Assembly (NCBI GenBank): GCA_039024435.1
Contig: JBCCQH010000046.1
Coordinates: 1-53,859 of the forward strand
Source: JBCCQH01 sp039024435
Lineage (GTDB): Bacteria > Bacteroidota > Bacteroidia > J057 > JADKCL01
Reading direction: 5' to 3'
Length of the DNA stretch: 53,859 bases
Of this stretch, positions 48,737 through 53,859 are shown in pieces. Under the pieces are notes generated by a model. That model was not told the DNA's origin and made no database searches. It saw only the letters and a program-made list of their open reading frames with translations. Position 1 is the first letter of the stretch. Each line of letters starts with the position of its first letter. Both the position numbers and the translations under genes were made by a program.

Positions 48737-50226
48737 TGGATCATTACATGCAAAAACTTACCCGCATATTGCCCCTTGTTTTCCTCCTGTTGGCTACGGA
48801 AATGTCCCTGTTCGCCCAGGTCAATGACCGGCGTGAGTTGACCCTGGAGCGTTGTATCCGGCTGGCCCAGCGGCAGAGTCCCGAGGCAAATATCGCCCGT
48901 AAAACCTTCGAATCGGCCTATTGGAGCTTCAAGTCGTTCCGGGCGGGGCTGCTTCCCCAGGTGCGCCTCGACGCCGATCTGCCGGGTTTGGTCCGCAGTT
49001 TTATCCCGAATACGCTGGACGACGGAAGCATCACCTTTTCATCGCAAAACGTGGCCAGTTCTTCCGCGACCCTGTCGATCAATCAGACGTTTGCCCCGAC
49101 GGGCGCCAGCATCTATTTGCGCTCGCGGCTCAATCGGCAGGATGTTTTTGGGACCAATGCTTCGACGATTTATCGCTCGACGCCCTTTGTGGTCGGGGTT
49201 CGGCAGCCCTTGTTTGGGTACAATTCGCTGCGGTGGGACCGGCAGATCCAGCCTCTGCAGTACACTCTGGCGGAGAAGCGCTACCTGGAATCGCTGGAAG
49301 ACATTGCGATTGACATCACCGGCAAATATTTTGACATCTATATCGCCGAAATCCGCCTCGTCAATGCGCTGACGAATGCTTCGATCAACGATTCGATTTT
49401 TACCATCGCCAAAGGCCGGTTCAACGTGGGCAAGATTGCCGAGAATGATCTGTTGCAAACCGAACTGGCTTATCTGAATGCCATCGCTGCCGAGCGGCAA
49501 GCGGAGGTCGCTTTGGAAAAGGCGCAGACAGAACTCGCGATTTCGTTGGGGATGAGCGATCCCCGGAGCATTGGGGTGCGCCCGCCCCTTGACATTCCGC
49601 AGGTAGAAATCGATGCGGATTTTGCCCTGGCCCAAGCCCGGGAAAACCGCAGTGATATGGTGGACTATCAAGTACGCGGTCTTGAAGCGGAAAGCAACGT
49701 GGCCCGGGTCCGCTCGGAAAATCGCTTCAATGCAAATATCCTCGCCGAGTTTGGCCTGAATCAGGTGGGCAATACGCTGACGGAGGTCTATTCGAATCCC
49801 CAGGATCAGCAGACGGCGACGGTGGGGATCGGCATTCCGCTGTTGCAGTGGGGGCGGGGAAAGGCGGCGGTGGAATCGGCCCTCATCAGCCAGGATCGCA
49901 TCCGGGAGCAAATCAAGCTCGACAATCGGCGTTTGGAGCGGGACGTCCGGTTTCAGGTGCTCGATTTTTTGCAGTTGCAGCAACAAACCCGGCTTTCCGC
50001 CAAAGCCGATACGATCGCCCAGCGCCGTTACGAAGTGGCCAAAAACCGCTATCTGATCGGCAAGATTGACATCACGAACCTCCAGATCGCCCAGACCGAG
50101 AAGGACAATGCCCGGTCCACGTACATCCAAGCTCTGAAGCAGTTTTGGGTCGCCTACTACCGCCTGCGCCGCAGCACCCTGTACGATTTCATTGAAGACG
50201 CGCTTATCGTAACTCCGGAGTTCTGA
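48736..50226 (+). CDS. TolC family outer-membrane channel (second)
   Basis: This 496-residue outer-membrane efflux protein has a signal peptide ('LTRILPLVFLLLATEMSLFA') and duplicated OEP repeats: 'LTLERCIRLAQRQSPEANIA' in the first half, 'RFNVGKIAENDLLQTELAYL' in the helical hairpin and 'YEVAKNRYLIGKIDITNLQI' in the second half. The start is the ATG at 48736, overlapping the permease stop, or an ATG at 48748. It completes a tripartite exporter with the MacA- and MacB-like proteins and differs clearly from the RND-associated TolC at 22628-24088. Confidence 0.9.
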   Translation: MDHYMQKLTRILPLVFLLLATEMSLFAQVNDRRELTLERCIRLAQRQSPEANIARKTFESAYWSFKSFRAGLLPQVRLDADLPGLVRSFIPNTLDDGSITFSSQNVASSSATLSINQTFAPTGASIYLRSRLNRQDVFGTNASTIYRSTPFVVGVRQPLFGYNSLRWDRQIQPLQYTLAEKRYLESLEDIAIDITGKYFDIYIAEIRLVNALTNASINDSIFTIAKGRFNVGKIAENDLLQTELAYLNAIAAERQAEVALEKAQTELAISLGMSDPRSIGVRPPLDIPQVEIDADFALAQARENRSDMVDYQVRGLEAESNVARVRSENRFNANILAEFGLNQVGNTLTEVYSNPQDQQTATVGIGIPLLQWGRGKAAVESALISQDRIREQIKLDNRRLERDVRFQVLDFLQLQQQTRLSAKADTIAQRRYEVAKNRYLIGKIDITNLQIAQTEKDNARSTYIQALKQFWVAYYRLRRSTLYDFIEDALIVTPEF

Positions 50227-50228
50227 GA

Positions 50229-50298
50229 ATTTTCAATGGAAAATTAATCGCAGGGTTCCATTGGAAAATCTTTAGGGCCGCACGGCGTGCCGTGCGGC
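50229..50298. terminator. Double hairpin between convergent operons
   Basis: TTTTCAATGGAA pairs with TTCCATTGGAAAA (about 50232-50269, one bulge). It is followed by a 22-base near-perfect palindrome, GCCGCACGGC-gt-GCCGTGCGGC (50277-50298). Together they lie in the gap between the TolC-like gene (+) and the 50385-51083 gene (-). No T-run follows the palindrome, so termination is likely but not proven; it could also be a REP-type repeat. Confidence 0.5.
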
Positions 50299-50384
50299 TA
50301 TGATCCCCGTGTTGTAGTGGGTTTTGGGGTTATTTTTTCATTGCTGTTTGGGCGTTTCGAACACGCCAAATTTTTTTCCAGAAA

Positions 50385-51083
50385 TCACCGAAGCAAATCG
50401 TCCAGCATTTTGGTCACGATTTTGCCTTTGTTGTCTTGGCGGAACTTGACCTCTTGCTTGGCAGCGTCGAGCATCTGTTCCAACTCGGTGATTTCCATCT
50501 TTTGGTTGTGCTCGTTGATGTCGAACAATTGGTCCAACAACAGGCGCATCTCGGCTTTGAGCTTGGCCTTTTGCTTTTCGGGGGCGACTTCGTATTCGAT
50601 CAGCAAGCTGCGGACTTGTTCGACCAGGGCGGCTTCGCGACTCAAGCTGTAAAATAAGCCCGGGGCATCCTTTTTGAGTTGCGAATAGTAGGCCTTCTTG
50701 GCTTCGAGATCGGCGTAGCCGCTGTTGGTATTGGATTTGGGCATCTTGGGCCGCTCCAGTTCGACGATCTTGCCGTCGCGCAGCAGGTAGTTGTATTCTC
50801 CGAGGTTGAAGGCGACATCCTGAACGCCGAAAACGGCGGTCTCGTAATAGATGCCTTTGTCGAGCTCGCGGAGACTTTTCGGCAACTCTTTTTTGGGGAT
50901 GAGTTTGTCATTGACCCAAATCTTTCCCTCCTGAATGCGCATGCTCACCCGGCCCGCCGGCAGGTTGCTCTGCACCCGGGCAAAGTTTTTTTCTACCGGC
51001 AGGGAGACCCGGGCCGGCTGCTGTGCGAATAGTCCGGCGCCCATGAGCAAGGCCAGCAACACTATGGAAATTCGCTGTTTCAA
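50385..51083 (-). CDS. Secreted protein of unknown function in the sigma-factor operon
   Basis: This 232-residue protein has a signal peptide ('RISIVLLALLMGAGLFAQ'). The N-terminal 110 residues include 'GRVSMRIQEGKIWVNDKLI', then a charged helical C-terminal half ('VAPEKQKAKLKAEMRLLLDQ', 'QKMEITELEQMLDAAKQEV') that looks like coiled coil. I recognise no family. It starts 4 bases after the anti-sigma gene, so it belongs to the same operon. It may be the envelope target or signal sensor of the sigma/anti-sigma pair (inference). Confidence 0.75.
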   Translation of the reverse strand: MKQRISIVLLALLMGAGLFAQQPARVSLPVEKNFARVQSNLPAGRVSMRIQEGKIWVNDKLIPKKELPKSLRELDKGIYYETAVFGVQDVAFNLGEYNYLLRDGKIVELERPKMPKSNTNSGYADLEAKKAYYSQLKKDAPGLFYSLSREAALVEQVRSLLIEYEVAPEKQKAKLKAEMRLLLDQLFDINEHNQKMEITELEQMLDAAKQEVKFRQDNKGKIVTKMLDDLLR

Positions 51084-51087
51084 CGGA

Positions 51088-51672
51088 TCATTTGATGTTG
51101 AGGAAGATCACCGGTTGGGGCTCGGTGGAAAACAAGTCTGTGTTGACCAAGCGGTAGGTATTGTGGTGGACTGGCATCACGGCTTCGTGGCTGTCGTCCA
51201 TAATGTCATCCAGTTGGTGGCGGATGAACTGCAACCGATTGTCGAGGGATACATTTTCAAATTGATCGTGGGTCTCGGTCATGCCCCAGTTGTTTTCTGG
51301 TTCAGCGGCCTTGCGGTAGACTACCGTCGCCAATCCCACCGTGAGGAAGGTACAAATGACCATGACCAAGGAGACCATTTGGTGGAAAGCGGAAAGTTTT
51401 GGGTTTTTGTGAATCGAAAACGGGCTGCGTGTAGCTGGGTTGCGCCGGCGGTCCCGGGCGGCACTGCGGGCAAAATGCATTACGCGGTCGACCGAGCCCT
51501 CGGAAGGCGCCATTTCCACCGGCTCCAGATCGTCGGCGGCTTTTTTCATGGCTTCGAAGGCGGAGAACAATTCCTCATCGGTACACAAAGCATCCAAAAA
51601 GCCGTCCTGCTCGGCAGGAGACATTTCCCCGTACAGAAATTTCAGCACGTCATTTTTCGTGTACTTACTCAT
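51088..51672 (-). CDS. Putative anti-sigma factor, single-pass membrane protein
   Basis: This 194-residue protein has a cytosolic N-terminal part ('NDVLKFLYGEMSPAEQDGFL'), similar in style to anti-sigma domains, and one membrane helix ('MVSLVMVICTFLTVGLATVV', about residues 100-119). A periplasmic C-terminal tail follows. It overlaps the sigma gene by 8 bases, the standard order for ECF sigma and anti-sigma. There is no HxxxCxxC zinc motif, so it is not a ZAS-type anti-sigma. Regulation is inferred from gene order. Confidence 0.75.
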   Translation of the reverse strand: MSKYTKNDVLKFLYGEMSPAEQDGFLDALCTDEELFSAFEAMKKAADDLEPVEMAPSEGSVDRVMHFARSAARDRRRNPATRSPFSIHKNPKLSAFHQMVSLVMVICTFLTVGLATVVYRKAAEPENNWGMTETHDQFENVSLDNRLQFIRHQLDDIMDDSHEAVMPVHHNTYRLVNTDLFSTEPQPVIFLNIK

Positions 51673-52273
51673 TGACTCTCACTTGGGTGTTCATCCCGGC
51701 GTGTTTGCGCAGGTTGATGAGGGCGTAGCGCATCCGCCCGAGCGCGGTGTTGATGTTGACGCCTTGGACCTCGGCGATTTCCTTGAAGGACATGCCGGCA
51801 TAGTGGCGCATGATCAGCACTTCGCGTTGTTTTTCCGGAATCCGCTTGATCAGCTCGCGGATGTAACGGGCATTTTCTTCTTTGATGATGCGATCTTCGA
51901 CGGTTTCTTCGATCTTGCCGATCCCGTTAAAGATGTCGTATTCATCGTTTTCCCGCACCAACTGCGGGCTGCGCTTGTCCTTGCGGTAGTAGTCAATGGC
52001 GAGGTTGCGGGCGATGCGCACCGCCCAAGACACAAACTTGCCTTTTTCGTCGTACTTGCCGGCATTGATGAGGCGGATGATCTTGATCATCGACTCCTGG
52101 AAGATGTCCTCAGCGAGCGGACGTTCCTTGACAATGAAAAAGATCGTGGTGAAGATGCGGCTTTGGTGCCGATTCATGAGTTCGGCAAATGCATCCTCAC
52201 TGCCCATGACGTACCGGTGAACGAGCGCCTGGTCTTCCAGATGTTCCAGTGGATTTTGCTTATGGTGATTCAT
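51665..52273 (-). CDS. ECF-type RNA polymerase sigma factor
   Basis: This 202-residue sigma-70 family protein has region 2 ('GSEDAFAELMNRHQSRIFTT' through 'DIFQESMIKIIRLI' and 'FVSWAVRIARNLAIDYYRKD') and region 4 ('IPEKQREVLIMRHYAGMSFK' then 'EIAEVQGVNINTALGRMRYA'). The linker between them lacks region 3, as in ECF sigma factors. It should direct RNA polymerase to envelope-related genes under control of the membrane protein encoded next. The upstream gap (52274-52484) is AT-rich, with TATTTTGC near 52302, a possible imperfect -7 element. Confidence 0.93.
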   Translation of the reverse strand: MNHHKQNPLEHLEDQALVHRYVMGSEDAFAELMNRHQSRIFTTIFFIVKERPLAEDIFQESMIKIIRLINAGKYDEKGKFVSWAVRIARNLAIDYYRKDKRSPQLVRENDEYDIFNGIGKIEETVEDRIIKEENARYIRELIKRIPEKQREVLIMRHYAGMSFKEIAEVQGVNINTALGRMRYALINLRKHAGMNTQVRVNE

Positions 52274-52484
52274 GTTCGCTGATCAAGAATTTATGCAAAA
52301 TATTTCGTTAATGATCGCCCAATCGGGCCAAACACGGGAAATGGCAGGCTGCAACACCTCAAAATGCCTTTAACAGTAAGCTTACGTCTACCGTCCATGT
52401 AGTGTTACGCTGAAACACCGGCAAATATTGTACCAAGACCGATATTTTTCCAACGTTTGCGTGGGGCGGCAAGGAGGCATCCGA

Positions 52485-53240
52485 TTATTGGGAATGTTTC
52501 TTCTTGTGGAATAGTCGGGAGATGGGATAGGCGATCCCGATCTGCAGGGGCAATTGTGAGCCTCGACTGGTAAACTGACTCAGGCGGGAAAAATTGCTAG
52601 GATAAATGACGTAGCCGGTCTCGCCCAAGACCTGGGGGGACAATCCGTAGTGGTACATGGCCCGCAGAGACACCAGCATGCCATTGGGCAGCACGTAAGT
52701 AAGCCGAAGCGCTGCGTACACCGAGGTGGCAAAACGACCTCCGGCCGGAGCCAGGAATACGTATTGGTCAAACCGCTGCCCATCGGCAAAGTAGGTTTTG
52801 ACGAAAGGTCCCGGGTCGTTGCGCCGGGCAAAATGGAGTATGTTTCCGCCGATTTGGGGGGCGAAAAAGAGCCGGTCGCGGATCAGGTCCAGGCGCTGGG
52901 AGATGCCCACGCCGAACTGCCCGACCTGGCTGATCCGAAAGCGATTGGGCTGGGCCCGATCCAGAAAGGTAAAGCCGGCAAATAGGGGATGGGCGGTGGT
53001 TTCGAGATGGAGAAAGGTCCGGCGGTGGTCCAGGCGAATGCTCAAGGCGGCGTTCCAAGAAAACTGAGCAAAGGAATACGCAGCCCCAAGGGCGGGATCT
53101 GTGCTTTGAAAATCGGTGAAATGGGCACTGACTCCCCCGTAAAACGCCAGGTAAACTGCGTCTCGGGGGGCGCGCAAGTGCTGGCCGCGTACCGAAACTG
53201 CCGCGCACAAAGCAAGTCCCCAAATGACAATAGATCGCAT
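52485..53240 (-). CDS. Putative outer-membrane beta-barrel protein (paralogue A)
   Basis: This 251-residue protein has a signal peptide ('MRSIVIWGLALCAAVSVRGQ') and alternating hydrophobic strands with aromatic girdles ('FLHLETTAHPLFAGFTFLD', 'RFATSVYAALRLTYVLPNGM'), ending 'LPLQIGIAYPISRLF'. That fits an eight-strand outer-membrane barrel. The C-terminal strand pattern 'RGSQLPLQIGIAYPISR' is almost repeated in the next gene ('RGTHLPITLGVAYPISR'), so the two are tandem paralogues. Function unknown; small barrels of this kind occur with T9SS and gliding genes. Confidence 0.75.
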   Translation of the reverse strand: MRSIVIWGLALCAAVSVRGQHLRAPRDAVYLAFYGGVSAHFTDFQSTDPALGAAYSFAQFSWNAALSIRLDHRRTFLHLETTAHPLFAGFTFLDRAQPNRFRISQVGQFGVGISQRLDLIRDRLFFAPQIGGNILHFARRNDPGPFVKTYFADGQRFDQYVFLAPAGGRFATSVYAALRLTYVLPNGMLVSLRAMYHYGLSPQVLGETGYVIYPSNFSRLSQFTSRGSQLPLQIGIAYPISRLFHKKKHSQ

Positions 53241-53345
53241 GTTGATCGCTGTGTTGTTTGGTTGTGGACCTAATTTCGGGAATTTTCCGCAAAGCGGCAG
53301 GGGTATAAAATTGACACTTTGGGAGAGTGAAGGGTAGGCGGATGA

Positions 53346-53859
53346 TCAGTCTGGGTTAATTTTCCCCTGCCAGATGCGGGAGATGGGGTAGGCAACGCCG
53401 AGAGTGATTGGGAGGTGGGTGCCGCGGTGGTTGAATCGATAACTTTCGGTCGGTGTACCCGCCCGGGCGTACAACACTTCATGGTCAATCAGCTTGCGGA
53501 GCCCTTGGTTGTAGACCGCGGACAACGACAGGCGTACCCCACTGGCAAAAACCCATTCAATGTCCAGACCGATGGCGACAAACACCGCCATTCGATCCGG
53601 CAATTGCGGCGATTGATAAGCGATGGAAAAGGTGTCTTGGGCCGTGGTCCAGGATCCCCGGAAGGCTCTGCGGTGCCGGGGGACCCAGCCTCCCCCGATA
53701 CCCGCAAGCGGGGCGACGTACAGCCGATTTTTGTGGAGGGGAAAAGCGCGCTTGAAGTAGATTCCCAGTTTGAAAATGTCGTCAACTTCTGGATTGAAAG
53801 GAGCGGGGGCTTCTGGGCCAACAAATTGTAGGATCTGATTGACGTAGCCCACTTCAGCG
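53346..53859 (-). CDS. Putative outer-membrane beta-barrel protein (paralogue B, partial)
   Basis: The frame is open to the window edge (codons for Ala-Glu before the GTG at 53852), so the start lies outside and at least 170 residues are visible. It shares with paralogue A the order of strands ('RLYVAPLAGIGGGW', 'GVRLSLSAVYNQGLR') and the end 'HRGTHLPITLGVAYPISRIW'. Both lie on the minus strand 105 bases apart, so they may be co-transcribed. Unknown function. Confidence 0.7.
   Translation of the reverse strand, partial: AEVGYVNQILQFVGPEAPAPFNPEVDDIFKLGIYFKRAFPLHKNRLYVAPLAGIGGGWVPRHRRAFRGSWTTAQDTFSIAYQSPQLPDRMAVFVAIGLDIEWVFASGVRLSLSAVYNQGLRKLIDHEVLYARAGTPTESYRFNHRGTHLPITLGVAYPISRIWQGKINPD

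Noticed and set aside
1..53859. CRISPR arrays, rRNA genes, tRNA genes, prophage or integrase genes
   Set aside because: No regularly spaced short repeats, no conserved rRNA or tRNA stretches and no recombinase or phage structural proteins were seen in reading both strands.

Overview
The window comes from a member of the Bacteroidota, most likely of the Saprospiria/Lewinella type. Four secreted proteins end in type IX secretion (T9SS) type A tails with the 'YPNP' pattern. Several intergenic regions carry the Bacteroidota promoter -7 motif TAnnTTTG. A BshA gene for bacillithiol synthesis, a DUF4834 gene and a CtlX gene are also typical of the phylum. I see no rRNA, tRNA, CRISPR array, transposase or phage genes. 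The genes look chromosomal, with a few accessory stretches.

Layout. Bases 1-704 hold the truncated end of a dispersed repeat and a decayed open frame. Then come bshA and a DUF4834 gene (+), facing a Crp/Fnr regulator with a small CxxC thioredoxin-fold protein (-). A T9SS-secreted M28 peptidase (-), an orphan lipoprotein (+) and an isolated DUF3800 gene (+) follow. A LolC/E-type permease and rbfA (-) share a 37-bp divergent promoter region with an MsbA-like ABC exporter (+). A 1.3-kb gap (11297-12623) contains a second, complete copy of the repeat with terminal inverted repeats and a candidate small RNA. It precedes a 1688-residue modular T9SS surface protein.

Bases 18011-24695 (-) are a complete RND efflux operon, tetR-tolC-adaptor-permease, with a promoter and an overlapping inverted repeat that is probably the TetR operator. 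murB (+) faces a secreted hydrolase with the catalytic and disulfide pattern of PETase/cutinase-like polyesterases (-), next to an RsmF-like rRNA methyltransferase (-).

Bases 28935-35324 are a signalling cluster: a degenerate stand-alone receiver, an intact stand-alone receiver, an 1137-residue histidine kinase that looks like a larger kinase/ATPase/histidine-kinase protein without its first two domains, and a receiver-kinase-receiver-AraC hybrid with no sensor. They plausibly form one soluble phosphorelay.

Bases 35408-44568 carry DinB, NUDIX, an unknown secreted protein, a T9SS arylsulfotransferase-like protein, an old-yellow-enzyme reductase, a row of VWA-like, transglutaminase-like and VanZ genes, and a leucine-rich-repeat protein. 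A diverged third repeat copy precedes ctlX. The next gap (45756-46140) contains a predicted multi-helix RNA directly downstream of a promoter motif. It leads into a MacA/MacB/TolC-like operon that lacks an ATPase gene. The window closes with an ECF sigma/anti-sigma/secreted-protein operon and two tandem outer-membrane-barrel paralogues, the last cut by the window edge.

Two complete export routes (RND and MacAB-like), several T9SS cargo proteins and outer-membrane barrels give the window a strong cell-envelope character. The most unusual parts are the two RNA candidates, the small mobile-element-like repeat, the rebuilt histidine kinase with its receivers, and the polyesterase-like enzyme.
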